Shown: positions 26,724 through 35,123, counted from the stretch's first letter. The stretch is 64,000 nucleotides of DNA from Streptomyces exfoliatus (GCF_000725545.1 NZ_JNZP01000010.1:62001-126000), one strand, 5' to 3'. Translations and numbers: made by a program. The notes: generated by a model from the letters alone, not told the origin.

Positions 26724-27959
26724 TCAGACGCGGCCCGCGGCCCGACGGCGCAGGACGACGAAGCCGAGGCCCGCGGCGGCGAGCGAGGCGGCGCCGGCGC
26801 CGGCCGCGATCAGCGCGGTGCTGTCGTCACCGGCGCCGGTCTCGGCGCCGGCCGCGACTCCGCCCTTCGGGACGACGGAGGTCTGTCCGGCGTTGTTCGG
26901 GGTGGTGCCGGTGTTGCCGGCGGGGGCCGGAGTGGTGGCCGACGGCTCCGGGGTGGTCGCCGCGGGGTTCTTCTCGCAGCCCTTGGGGAGCTTCGGGAAG
27001 GCGGTCCAGCGGTACGGCGTGTCGCCGCCCTGGGTGCGCTGCCCGAGCTGCGGGGTGGTGGTGCCCGCGTCCTTGATCGTGAGGCCCATGCCCCGGTCGG
27101 CCGGGTTCGCGCGGTCGACCGTGACGATGGCCTTGCCCTTCTCGTCCTTGAGGACGGCCTTCGGGCCCTTCTCCAGGTCGTTGGTGAGCGTCACGGTGAG
27201 CAGCGCGAAGACGGAGGGGATGTCCTGCCGGACGGTGCACTCGCCGATGGTGACGACGGGGCCGGTGGTGGGCGCGGGGGCGGGCGCGGGGGTCTCGGCC
27301 GGGACGAGCCGCGGGGCGGCCTGCCGCGTGCTGCCGTTGATGTAGGCGGCGAGACCGCCGTCGGGCTCCACGACGAGGACGGCCTTGCCGTACTGAACGA
27401 CCTTGCGGGTGCCGTTCAGGGTGGTGAGGACGCGGGGCTCGGCGCCCTTCTCCGCGGTCTGGAGGGTCCAGCGGCCGAGCTTCACCACGAGCTCCACGCG
27501 GGTGCCGTTCGCGAGTTCGTACACACCGGGGCGGGCGCCCGGGAGGTAGTTGCCCCGCCAGGTGGAGGTGAGACCGGTCTCGAAGAGGACGAGGAAGGTG
27601 CCGTCGTCGTTGCCGGCGACCGGGTGGCCGTCGGCCTCCAGGGTCCCGACGCGCTGGCCCTGCTTGGTGATCTCGGCGCGGTAGTGGGTGTCGCCGAGCC
27701 GGATGATCTTGGCGATGGCGCCGTTCGGCAGGACCTGGTTCCTGACGAAGGTGCCCTCCTGCTCGCCCTTCGCGTCTGTGGACTCGCCGGCCTCGCCCTT
27801 CGCGTCCGCGGGCTTGGCGTCGGCCGGCTTCGCCTCGGTCGTGGTGACGGCCACCGGGCCGTCGGCCGCGAAGGCGGCTCCGGCGGCGAAGGCCGGGGCG
27901 GTGATCGCGACACCCGCGACGAGGGCGGTGGCGATGGCGGTGCGAAGGGCGGTGCGCAT
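26724..27959 (-). CDS. Secreted, C-terminally membrane-anchored surface protein
   Basis: The ATG at 27959 gives 411 residues with a clear signal peptide (ALRTAIATALVAGVAITAPAFA). A Lys/Ala/Asp-rich stretch with repeated KPADA follows, and then two folded-looking regions (about 75-210 and 230-320). After a Pro/Thr/Ala linker, the C-terminus has VVPKGGVAAGAETG, a hydrophobic helix and an RRR tail. That layout resembles sortase substrates but without a canonical LPxTG. It is encoded immediately upstream of the class F sortase, so covalent anchoring is plausible. No enzymatic motif is visible. Confidence 0.78.
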   Translation of the reverse strand: MRTALRTAIATALVAGVAITAPAFAAGAAFAADGPVAVTTTEAKPADAKPADAKGEAGESTDAKGEQEGTFVRNQVLPNGAIAKIIRLGDTHYRAEITKQGQRVGTLEADGHPVAGNDDGTFLVLFETGLTSTWRGNYLPGARPGVYELANGTRVELVVKLGRWTLQTAEKGAEPRVLTTLNGTRKVVQYGKAVLVVEPDGGLAAYINGSTRQAAPRLVPAETPAPAPAPTTGPVVTIGECTVRQDIPSVFALLTVTLTNDLEKGPKAVLKDEKGKAIVTVDRANPADRGMGLTIKDAGTTTPQLGQRTQGGDTPYRWTAFPKLPKGCEKNPAATTPEPSATTPAPAGNTGTTPNNAGQTSVVPKGGVAAGAETGAGDDSTALIAAGAGAASLAAAGLGFVVLRRRAAGRV

Positions 27960-28094
27960 AACGACTCCTGGATTCAGGTCGATGGTCGAGGTGAGTCGCA
28001 TGCCGCTTTTTCTCGGTCCGACTTGGTTCCGGTGAGGTCTGGCTGGCTGCAAGAAGAAATCTATTGATCGTCTATTCGGGACTTGTCCACTCCA

Positions 28095-28112
28095 TGTCAC
28101 GGCCGCGTGACA
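28095..28112. promoter_or_regulatory. Inverted repeat in the divergent deoC/surface-protein promoter region
   Basis: TGTCAC-ggccgc-GTGACA is a perfect 6-bp-arm inverted repeat about 136 nt upstream of the surface-protein start and about 65 nt before the deoC palindrome. The regulator is unknown. Confidence 0.4.
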
Positions 28113-28176
28113 GGGGTCACCCCGCTCGGCGGCCTGTGACCTCGGGCTCGCGCGACCCGCTCCCCTGTACAGGTCG

Positions 28177-28188
28177 CTACGCGCGTAG
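28177..28188. promoter_or_regulatory. Nucleoside-regulon palindrome over the deoC -10
   Basis: This is a perfect CTACGCGCGTAG followed by AT. Its right half overlaps TAGATA (28186-28191), a good Streptomyces -10. A start site 6-8 nt later would fall at 28198-28199, so the transcript would begin only a few bases before the deoC start codons. Confidence 0.78.
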
Positions 28189-28207
28189 ATATGCTCGACT
28201 GGTGACC

Positions 28208-29167
28208 ATGCCCACCACTGCACCCGCAGCTCTCGCATTCGCCGACGTGACCGCGTCCGACAGTGCGCTGCGCCGCTTCCTCCACGGGCTGCCCGGCGTC
28301 GACGCCGTCGGCCTGGAGGCGCGCGCCGCGTCCCTCGGCACCCGCTCGATCAAGACCACGTCCAAGGCGTACGCCATCGACCTGGCCATCTCCATGATCG
28401 ACCTGACGACGCTCGAAGGCGCGGACACCCCGGGCAAGGTCCGGGCGCTCGCCGCCAAGGCCGTCCGGCCCGACCCGACCGACCGCACGACCCCGACGAC
28501 CGCCGCCGTCTGCGTCTATCCCGACATGGTCGCCACCGCCAAGGCCACCCTCGCGGGCTCCGGCGTCAAGGTCGCCTCGGTCGCCACCGCCTTCCCGGCC
28601 GGCCGCGCCGCGCTCCCCGTGAAGCTCGCCGACACCGCGGACGCCATCGCCGCCGGTGCCGACGAGATCGACATGGTCATCGACCGTGGCGCCTTCCTCT
28701 CCGGCCGCTACCTGGAGGTCTTCGAACAGATCGCCGCGATCAAGGCGGAGTGCGGCGACCGCGCCCGCCTCAAGGTGATCTTCGAGACCGGCGAGCTGTC
28801 CACGTACGACAACATCCGCCGCGCCTCCTGGCTCGGCATGATGGCCGGCGCGGACTTCATCAAGACCTCGACCGGCAAGGTCGCGGTCAACGCCACCCCG
28901 GCGAACACGCTCCTCATGCTGGAGGCCGTGCGCGACTTCCGCGCCCAGACCGGCGTGCAGATCGGCGTGAAGCCGGCCGGCGGCATCCGCAACACCAAGG
29001 AAGCGATCAAGTTCCTGGTCCTCGTCAACGAGACCGTGGGCGAGGACTGGCTGGACAACCACTGGTTCCGCTTCGGCGCCTCCAGCCTGCTCAACGACCT
29101 GCTGATGCAGCGCCAGAAGCTGGCTACCGGCCGTTACTCCGGCCCCGATTACGTGACGGTGGACTGA
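28208..29167 (+). CDS. deoC: Deoxyribose-phosphate aldolase
   Basis: The ATG at 28208 gives 319 residues; a GTG two codons earlier (28202) is an alternative. No ribosome-binding site is visible, consistent with a leaderless or nearly leaderless message. The Schiff-base lysine lies in ADFIKTSTGK, the second active-site lysine in GVKPAGGIRN, and the N-terminal Asp in AISMIDLTTLE. The enzyme cleaves deoxyribose-5-phosphate to acetaldehyde and glyceraldehyde-3-phosphate. Two aldehyde dehydrogenase genes follow in the same operon, fitting removal of the acetaldehyde. Confidence 0.95.
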   Translation: MPTTAPAALAFADVTASDSALRRFLHGLPGVDAVGLEARAASLGTRSIKTTSKAYAIDLAISMIDLTTLEGADTPGKVRALAAKAVRPDPTDRTTPTTAAVCVYPDMVATAKATLAGSGVKVASVATAFPAGRAALPVKLADTADAIAAGADEIDMVIDRGAFLSGRYLEVFEQIAAIKAECGDRARLKVIFETGELSTYDNIRRASWLGMMAGADFIKTSTGKVAVNATPANTLLMLEAVRDFRAQTGVQIGVKPAGGIRNTKEAIKFLVLVNETVGEDWLDNHWFRFGASSLLNDLLMQRQKLATGRYSGPDYVTVD

Positions 29168-29172
29168 TCAAC

Positions 29173-30609
29173 ATGGCATCTGCATTCGAGTACGCACCGG
29201 CGCCCGAGTCCCGGGCCGTCGTCGACATCGCCCCCTCCTACGGCCTGTTCATCGACGGCGAGTTCGTCGAGGCGGCCGACGGCAAGGTCTTCAAGACCGT
29301 CTCCCCCGCCACCGAGGAGGTCCTGTCCGAGGTCGCCCAGGCGGGCGCCGAGGACGTGGACCGCGCGGTGAAGGCGGCCCGCAGGGCGTTCGAGAAGTGG
29401 TCGGCGCTTCCCGGCTCCGAGCGCGCCAAGTACCTCTTCCGCATCGCCCGGATCATCCAGGAGCGCAGCCGCGAGCTGGCGGTCCTGGAGACCCTGGACA
29501 ACGGCAAGCCGATCAAGGAGACCCGCGACGCGGACCTCCCGCTGGTCGCCGCCCACTTCTTCTACTACGCGGGCTGGGCCGACAAGCTCGACCACGCGGG
29601 CTACGGCGCGAACCCGCGCCCGCTCGGCGTGGCCGGCCAGGTCATCCCGTGGAACTTCCCGCTGCTCATGCTGGCGTGGAAGATCGCCCCGGCCCTCGCG
29701 ACCGGCAACACGGTCGTCCTGAAGCCGGCCGAGACGACCCCGCTCTCCGCCCTGTTCTTCGCGGACATCTGCCGCCAGGCCGGGCTGCCGAAGGGCGTCG
29801 TCAACATCCTCCCCGGCTACGGGGACACCGGCGCCGCGCTCGTCGAGCACCCGGACGTGAACAAGGTCGCCTTCACCGGCTCGACCGCGGTCGGCAAGTC
29901 GATCGCGCGCTCCGTCGCCGGCACGCACAAGAAGGTCACCCTTGAGCTGGGCGGCAAGGGCGCCAACATCGTCTTCGACGACGCCCCCATCGACCAGGCC
30001 GTCGAGGGCATCGTCAACGGCATCTTCTTCAACCAGGGCCAGGTCTGCTGCGCGGGCTCGCGCCTCCTGGTCCAGGAGTCGATCCAGGACGAGCTGCTCG
30101 ACTCGCTCAAGCGCCGTCTGAACACGCTGCGCCTCGGCGACCCGCTCGACAAGAACACCGACATCGGCGCCATCAACTCCTCGGAGCAGCTGGCCCGCAT
30201 CACCTCGCTGGTGGAGCAGGGCGAGGCGGAGGGCGCCGAGCGCTGGACCGCCTCCTGCGAGATCCCGTCGGCCGGTTACTGGTTCGCCCCGACGCTCTTC
30301 ACGAACGTCACGCAGGCGCACACGGTGGCCCGCGACGAGATCTTCGGCCCCGTCCTGTCGGTGCTGACCTTCCGTACGCCCGACGAGGCCGTCGCCAAGG
30401 CCAACAACAGTCAGTACGGCCTGTCCGCCGGCATCTGGACGGAGAAGGGCTCCCGCATCCTCGCGGTCGCCGGCAAGCTCCGCGCGGGTGTCGTCTGGGC
30501 CAACACGTTCAACAAGTTCGACCCGACCTCGCCCTTCGGCGGCTACAAGGAGTCGGGCTTCGGCCGCGAGGGCGGTCGCCACGGCCTGGAGGCGTACCTC
30601 GATGTCTGA
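29173..30609 (+). CDS. Aldehyde dehydrogenase family protein
   Basis: The 478-residue protein is full length. It has the cofactor-binding IPWNFPLLMLAWK and FTGSTAVGKSI, the general base Glu in LELGGKGANIVF, and the nucleophilic Cys in NQGQVCCAGSRL. It should oxidise an aldehyde with NAD(P)+. It starts 5 nt after the deoC stop, so acetaldehyde released by the aldolase is the obvious substrate. It overlaps the next, shorter homologue by 8 nt. Confidence 0.92.
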   Translation: MASAFEYAPAPESRAVVDIAPSYGLFIDGEFVEAADGKVFKTVSPATEEVLSEVAQAGAEDVDRAVKAARRAFEKWSALPGSERAKYLFRIARIIQERSRELAVLETLDNGKPIKETRDADLPLVAAHFFYYAGWADKLDHAGYGANPRPLGVAGQVIPWNFPLLMLAWKIAPALATGNTVVLKPAETTPLSALFFADICRQAGLPKGVVNILPGYGDTGAALVEHPDVNKVAFTGSTAVGKSIARSVAGTHKKVTLELGGKGANIVFDDAPIDQAVEGIVNGIFFNQGQVCCAGSRLLVQESIQDELLDSLKRRLNTLRLGDPLDKNTDIGAINSSEQLARITSLVEQGEAEGAERWTASCEIPSAGYWFAPTLFTNVTQAHTVARDEIFGPVLSVLTFRTPDEAVAKANNSQYGLSAGIWTEKGSRILAVAGKLRAGVVWANTFNKFDPTSPFGGYKESGFGREGGRHGLEAYLDV

Positions 30610-31489
30610 CCGTCTTTCCGTCTTCAAGACCTACAAGCTGTACGTGGGCGGGAAGTTCCCGCGTTCCGAGAGCGGCCGGGTGTACGAAGTGCAGGACAGC
30701 AAGGGCAAGTGGCTGGCCAACGCTCCCCTCTCCTCCCGCAAGGACGCCCGTGACGCGGTCGTCGCCGCGCGCAAGGCCTTCGGCGGCTGGGCGGGCGCGA
30801 CCGCGTACAACCGCGGCCAGATCCTCTACCGCGTCGCCGAGATGCTGGAGGGCCGCAAGGGCCAGTTCGTGCACGAGGTGGCGCACGCGGAGGGCCTGTC
30901 CAAGAACAAGGCGGCCGAGGTCGTCGACGCGGCCATCGACCGCTGGGTCTGGTACGCGGGCTGGACGGACAAGATCGCCCAGGTCGTGGGCGGCGCGAAC
31001 CCCGTCGCGGGCCCGTACTTCAACCTGTCGACGCCGGAGCCCACGGGCGTCGTGACGGTCGTGGCCCCGCAGGACTCGTCCTTCCTCGGCCTGGTCTCGG
31101 TGATCGCCCCGGTGATCGCGACGGGCAACACGGCCGTCGTCATCGCCTCGGAGAAGTCCCCGCTCCCCGCCCTCTCCCTGGGCGAGGTGCTCGCCACCTC
31201 CGACCTGCCGGGCGGCGTGGTGAACATCCTCTCGGGCAAGGCCGCCGAGATGGCCCCGCACCTGGCGGCCCACCAGGACGTCAACGCGATCGACCTGACG
31301 GGCGCGACCGAGGGCGACCTCGCCCGCGAGCTGGAGATCGCGGCGGCGGACAACCTGAAGCGCGTCCTGCGCCCCCGTACCGAGGACTTCACGGAGTCCC
31401 CCGGCACGGACCGCATGACCGCCTTCCTGGAGACGAAGACGGTCTGGCACCCGACGGGTTCGCTGGGCGCGAGCGGCTCCTCGTACTAG
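30602..31489 (+). CDS. Partial aldehyde dehydrogenase homologue, probably non-catalytic
   Basis: The 295-residue protein resembles only the N-terminal cofactor-binding part of the family. It has an oligomerisation segment (YKLYVGGKFPRSESGRVYE), a helical region, and degenerate cofactor motifs (VVAPQDSSFLGLVS in place of IPWNFP, and DLTGATEGDLA in place of FTGSTxxG). It ends before the domain carrying the catalytic Cys, and no LELGGK base is present. The reading frame is clean and Streptomyces-like in codon use, so it looks maintained rather than decaying. It may be a regulatory or structural partner of the upstream enzyme. It overlaps that gene by 8 nt (ATGTCTGA), indicating translational coupling. 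Confidence 0.85.
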   Translation: MSDRLSVFKTYKLYVGGKFPRSESGRVYEVQDSKGKWLANAPLSSRKDARDAVVAARKAFGGWAGATAYNRGQILYRVAEMLEGRKGQFVHEVAHAEGLSKNKAAEVVDAAIDRWVWYAGWTDKIAQVVGGANPVAGPYFNLSTPEPTGVVTVVAPQDSSFLGLVSVIAPVIATGNTAVVIASEKSPLPALSLGEVLATSDLPGGVVNILSGKAAEMAPHLAAHQDVNAIDLTGATEGDLARELEIAAADNLKRVLRPRTEDFTESPGTDRMTAFLETKTVWHPTGSLGASGSSY

Positions 31490-31500
31490 CTCCGCCCCAC

Positions 31501-31538
31501 AAGGCCCCCGGAACGCGCGATCCGCACCCGGGGGCCTT
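31501..31538 (+). terminator. Terminator after the deoC operon
   Basis: An 11-bp stem AAGGCCCCCGG (31501-31511) with complement at 31528-31538 starts 12 nt past the stop. Confidence 0.75.
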
Positions 31539-31571
31539 GCGCATGTCCGCGATCGAACGGAGGATCCGGTC

Positions 31572-33050
31572 ATGCTGAGGGGATTGATCAAGGGAGACAA
31601 CGCCTTCGTCCCGACGGCCGCGCTGCGCGTCGCCGTCCGGAGCGGGGTGGATGTCGCGGCGCTGCTCGTGACGGAGCGGGGCAGGGTCCGGGGGGACGCG
31701 GACATCGTGTTCGACGGCGCTCCGGCGCATCCGTCGGGCGCGGTACGGCTGACCGGCGGCGAGGACGGCACATGCCGGGTGGACGCCGACCTCACGGCCG
31801 TCGAGGAGGCGATCACCCGTGTCCTCCTCGTCGCGTCGACGGAGGACGGCGCGCTGCGGGACGCGCGCGGGCTCTCCGTGGAGGTCCACGGCCCCGACGG
31901 CTCGACGATCGTGGCCTACGAGGTGACCGACGCGGGCCCCGAGACGGCGATGGTCCTCGCGGAGCTGTACCGCCGCTCGGGCGGCTGGAAGTTCCGCGCG
32001 GTGGGACAGGGGTACGTCGACGGGCTGACCGGCCTGGCGGTGGACCACGGGGTGGACGTGGGCGAGGAGCCGCAGGAGGCCACGGACCGGATCCCGACCC
32101 CTGCCCCGGCCGAGGCCCCGCCCGCCGCCCCGGGTGAGGCCCCGGACCAGGCCCAGGCCCCGGGTAAGGCCCCGCCCGCCGCCCCGGGTGAGGCCCCGGA
32201 CCAGGCCCAGGCCCCGGGTGAGGCCCCGGCTCAAGGCCTGCGCCTCACCCGGGACCAGCTCCTGGACATGACCCCGGACCAGATCCGGGCCCTGGCCCAG
32301 GCCCGGAGGCAGGCCGGAGCCGCGGCCCCGGACCAGGCGCCCCGGACGCCGTCCTCCCCGCCCGACCCGTCGGTCTGGACGTGCGGGCCCGACTTCGAGC
32401 CGCGCACCGTCACCGGCCGGGACAACGACGTGATCACCATGAAGGATCTCCCGCACGGGCCCGTCATGATCGAACTGACCGTGCGGGACGAGGGTTACTA
32501 CACGGGGCTGTGGCCCCTCGACGAGTCCAACACCAAGGGGCGCTATCTCGTCAGCACCACGGAGAAGGAGTTCCGGGGCCGGGTGATCGGCTCCGTCCCC
32601 GAAAACGGGCGTCTGCGGCTGCGGCTGGAGACACAGGGCTCCTGGCAGGTGCGGATCCTGCCGCTGGCGGAGGCCCGGCGTATGACGGAGGCCAAGCTGG
32701 AGGGCTGGGGCTCCGACGTCCTGCTCCACACCCGGGGGACGGCCGACGCCACCTTCCACTTCAAGGGCAGCAGCAATTTCATCGTCCACCTCTACAGACT
32801 GGCGGGGCACACGGACCCCACCACGCTTCCGAAACACGGAAGAGCCGCCGTCAACGAGATCGGCGCACACAAGGAGACCTTGCCACTGCCCGAGGGCCCG
32901 CTCCTCGTCTGTCTGGTCGCGGCGGAAGGCCCCTGGAACGCGCGCCTGAAGGACGTGCAGCCCCACAGCGGCGGCCGGGACGCGGGCAGCCCGGCGAAGC
33001 TGCCCGAGCCCCGCAGGGCACTGGGCTGGCTGCACCGAACGAGGCGCTGA
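31572..33050 (+). CDS. TerD-domain protein with Pro/Ala repeats and unknown C-terminal domain
   Basis: The ATG at 31572 follows GGAGG and gives 492 residues. Residues 1-170 form a TerD-type calcium-binding stress domain (MLRGLIKGDNAFVPTAALRV, VEVHGPDGSTIVAYEVTDAG, ELYRRSGGWKFRAVGQGY). Residues 180-260 are a Pro/Ala/Gln linker containing an exact 18-residue duplication (APPAAPGEAPDQAQAPG plus K or E). Residues 265-460 are a beta-rich domain with CGPDFEPRTVTGRDNDVI and a GRLRLRLETQGSW motif, which I cannot assign. TerD proteins are linked to tellurite, phage and general stress resistance. Confidence 0.8.
   Translation: MLRGLIKGDNAFVPTAALRVAVRSGVDVAALLVTERGRVRGDADIVFDGAPAHPSGAVRLTGGEDGTCRVDADLTAVEEAITRVLLVASTEDGALRDARGLSVEVHGPDGSTIVAYEVTDAGPETAMVLAELYRRSGGWKFRAVGQGYVDGLTGLAVDHGVDVGEEPQEATDRIPTPAPAEAPPAAPGEAPDQAQAPGKAPPAAPGEAPDQAQAPGEAPAQGLRLTRDQLLDMTPDQIRALAQARRQAGAAAPDQAPRTPSSPPDPSVWTCGPDFEPRTVTGRDNDVITMKDLPHGPVMIELTVRDEGYYTGLWPLDESNTKGRYLVSTTEKEFRGRVIGSVPENGRLRLRLETQGSWQVRILPLAEARRMTEAKLEGWGSDVLLHTRGTADATFHFKGSSNFIVHLYRLAGHTDPTTLPKHGRAAVNEIGAHKETLPLPEGPLLVCLVAAEGPWNARLKDVQPHSGGRDAGSPAKLPEPRRALGWLHRTRR
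32115..32222 (+). repeat. In-frame 54-bp tandem duplication within the TerD-fusion gene
   Basis: Two 54-bp units (32115-32168 and 32169-32222) encode APPAAPGEAPDQAQAPG followed by K or E. They lie in the flexible linker between two domains, so copy number could vary without disrupting folding. Confidence 0.85.
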
Positions 33051-33061
33051 ACGGAGAAGCC

Positions 33062-33460
33062 CTACGGAAGCAGGCTCTGCGTCAGCGGACCGGCCACCGG
33101 CAGGTCGGCCACGGCGCCGCCCTGGGTGAGGTGGTCGGTCACCAGGTTGGTGCCGACGGGCTTGAAGTCGGCGACCTGGGTACCGAGGCCGTTCTCCAGA
33201 GGGTCGACGCCCGTCTTGGCCAGCGGGTCCAGCTGGAGCCGGGTCAGCGGGCCCAGGCCGTGGGTGACGCCGCTCAGCGCGCCCGCCCCGGCCGCGGCGG
33301 CGTCCGTACGGGTCAGCGAGTCGACGGGCAGCGGCACGGGTGCGGCCGCCTGGGCGCCCGCACCGGCGCCGAGCACCGCCGCCCCCGCCGCCGTGACGGT
33401 GAGGCCTGCCTTGAACAGGGCGCTGCGGCGGGGGGTCCGGGTATCTGCGTGACGCGCCAT
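33062..33460 (-). CDS. Small secreted protein, function unknown
   Basis: The 132-residue protein has GGAT upstream of its ATG and a signal peptide with RR (TRTPRRSALFKAGLTVTAAGA), cleaved near AQAAA. The mature part (about 90 residues) is rich in Leu, Pro, Thr and Gly, with TGVDPLENGLGTQVADFKP and no cysteine. It resembles in style the second small secreted protein at 39244-39609 and may be a distant relative. The function is unknown. It converges on the TerD-fusion gene with an 11-nt gap. Confidence 0.72.
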   Translation of the reverse strand: MARHADTRTPRRSALFKAGLTVTAAGAAVLGAGAGAQAAAPVPLPVDSLTRTDAAAAGAGALSGVTHGLGPLTRLQLDPLAKTGVDPLENGLGTQVADFKPVGTNLVTDHLTQGGAVADLPVAGPLTQSLLP

Positions 33461-33577
33461 GAGGATCCTTCCGAGGGTGATCGGGCGAACACCGACAGTA
33501 GTTGAGGTGTGATGCTCGATACCAACGGCCTTCCTCGGGGGTCCACCGCACGGGGGAATGGTTCACACTGGTGTCCC

Positions 33578-34207
33578 GTGAGTTCCCTACCGATCCCGAC
33601 CCGTGTCGTCCTGCTCGCGGGCCCCTCCGGCTCCGGCAAGTCGTCCCTCGCCGCCGTCACCGGCCTTCCGGTCCTGCGCCTCGACGACTTCTACAAGGAG
33701 GGCGACGACCCGACCCTCCCCCTCGTCGACGGCAGCTCGGACATCGACTGGGACTCCCCACGGTCCTGGGACGCGGATGCCGCCGTCTCCGCCATCGTCG
33801 AGCTGTGCCGTACGGGTCGGACCGACGTCCCCGTGTACGACATCGCCACCAGCTCCCGGGTGGACCGGGAGCGGCTCGACATCGAGCGGACGCCGCTCTT
33901 CGTCGCGGAGGGCATCTTCGCGGCCGAGATCGTGTCCCGCTGCCGTGAACTCGACGTCCTCGCCGACGCGCTCTGTCTGCGGGGCCGGCCCTCGACGACG
34001 TTCCGCCGCCGGCTCGCCCGCGACCTCCGCGAGGGCCGCAAGTCGGTGCCGTTCCTGCTGCGCCGCGGCTGGCGCCTGATGCGCGCCGAGCGGGCGATCG
34101 TGGCCCGCCAGGCCGAACTGGGCGCCCACCCCTGCGCGAAGGCCGAGGCCCTGGGCCGGCTGGCCGCCGCGGCGGCGGGCCGCCACCGCACGCCGGCGAC
34201 GAACTGA
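33578..34207 (+). CDS. Uridine kinase-like P-loop protein
   Basis: The GTG at 33578 gives 209 residues beginning VSSLPIPTRVVLLAGPSGSGKSSLA. The Walker A motif is GPSGSGKS (about residues 14-21), followed by LRLDDFYKEGDDPTLP, DWDSPRSWD, VPVYDIATSSR and FVAEGIFAAE. These are the expected substrate segments of uridine/cytidine kinases. It may phosphorylate pyrimidine nucleosides for salvage, opposing the catabolic genes nearby, but has no regulon palindrome in its upstream region. Substrate assignment is by family only. Confidence 0.8.
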   Translation: MSSLPIPTRVVLLAGPSGSGKSSLAAVTGLPVLRLDDFYKEGDDPTLPLVDGSSDIDWDSPRSWDADAAVSAIVELCRTGRTDVPVYDIATSSRVDRERLDIERTPLFVAEGIFAAEIVSRCRELDVLADALCLRGRPSTTFRRRLARDLREGRKSVPFLLRRGWRLMRAERAIVARQAELGAHPCAKAEALGRLAAAAAGRHRTPATN

Positions 34208-34236
34208 CGGACCGCCGGACGGGCGGACTGGCGACC

Positions 34237-34278
34237 GGCCGACCCGCTGACCGGCTGACCGGCTGACCGGCTGACCGG
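34237..34278. repeat. 9-bp tandem repeat after the uridine kinase-like gene
   Basis: The unit CTGACCGGC / GCTGACCGG recurs about four times in the 3' gap, beginning near 34240, just before a terminator hairpin. Confidence 0.75.
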
Positions 34279-34290
34279 TGAAAACGCGAA

Positions 34291-34326
34291 GCGGGTCGTA
34301 CGAGCCCCCCGGCTCCTACGACCCGC
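34291..34326. terminator. Bidirectional terminator between kinase-like gene and sigQ
   Basis: Outer arms GCGGGTCGTA (34291-34300) and TACGACCCGC (34317-34326) enclose an inner GAGCC-cccc-GGCTC stem. The hairpin lies between convergent genes. Confidence 0.85.
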
Positions 34327-34403
34327 CTCATTTCCCCCGTACCCCCGTACGGTCCCCCACCGGCCCCGTTTCCCCCGTGGGCCCGTGAGTTCTCCCCCCG
34401 GCC

Positions 34404-35123
34404 TCAGGCCACCAGCTCGCCGAAGGACTCCTCCTCGTCACGGCCGAAGCTCAGCACCTCGTCCTCGCGCATGCGTCGCAGCGAGCGCCAGATGCTCGAC
34501 TTCACCGTGCCGACACTGATGTCCAGGATCTCCGCGATCTCCGGATCCGTACGGCCCTCGTAGTAGCGCAGCACCAGCATGGTCCGCTGGAGCTCGGGCA
34601 GCCGGGCCAGGGCCTGCCACAGCACCGCGCGCAGCTCCGTGCCGCGCATCGCGTCCGTCTCGCCGACCGTCTCCGGCAGCTCCTCGGTCGGGTACTCGTT
34701 GAGCTTGCGCCGACGCCAGGCGCTGATGTGCAGGTTGGTCATGGTGCGGCGGAGGTATCCGCCGACCGCGGCCTTGTCGCTGATCCGCTCCCAGGCGCGG
34801 TACGTGGAGAACAGCGCGCTCTGCAGCAGGTCCTCGGCCTCGAAACGGTCACCGGTGAGGTGGTAGGCGGTGGCGTACAGGGAGGCACGACGCTCCTGGA
34901 CGTAAGCCGTGAACTCGGCTTCCGAGCAGTTGCGCTCCCCCGTGACCTCCCCGTACGCCGCTCCCCCGTCAGCAACGGCCACCATGTAAGGCGCCTTGCG
35001 CTGACGTCCGACGCCGCGAACGCACCCCCGCCCGTTCACACCGCCGGACTTCTCCGTGCTCCGTACGACGTCGTGGAGACGCGTGACAACTGCGCTTGAG
35101 GTGGTGCTGTGCAGTGCGTTCAT
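34404..35123 (-). CDS. sigQ: ECF (SigE-family) RNA polymerase sigma factor SigQ
   Basis: The ATG at 35123 gives 239 residues; the longer open frame upstream would cross the afsQ1 promoter. A 75-residue N-terminal extension precedes sigma region 2 (RASLYATAYHLTGDRFEAED, then LLQSALFSTYRAWERI). Region 4 (RTMLVLRYYEGRTDPEIAEI, then LDISVGTVKSSIWRSLRR) follows. The gene is divergent from the two-component pair afsQ1/afsQ2, exactly the sigQ arrangement in S. coelicolor, where AfsQ1 activates sigQ and both influence antibiotic production. An AfsQ1-type box lies between the two starts. Confidence 0.9.
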   Translation of the reverse strand: MNALHSTTSSAVVTRLHDVVRSTEKSGGVNGRGCVRGVGRQRKAPYMVAVADGGAAYGEVTGERNCSEAEFTAYVQERRASLYATAYHLTGDRFEAEDLLQSALFSTYRAWERISDKAAVGGYLRRTMTNLHISAWRRRKLNEYPTEELPETVGETDAMRGTELRAVLWQALARLPELQRTMLVLRYYEGRTDPEIAEILDISVGTVKSSIWRSLRRMREDEVLSFGRDEEESFGELVA

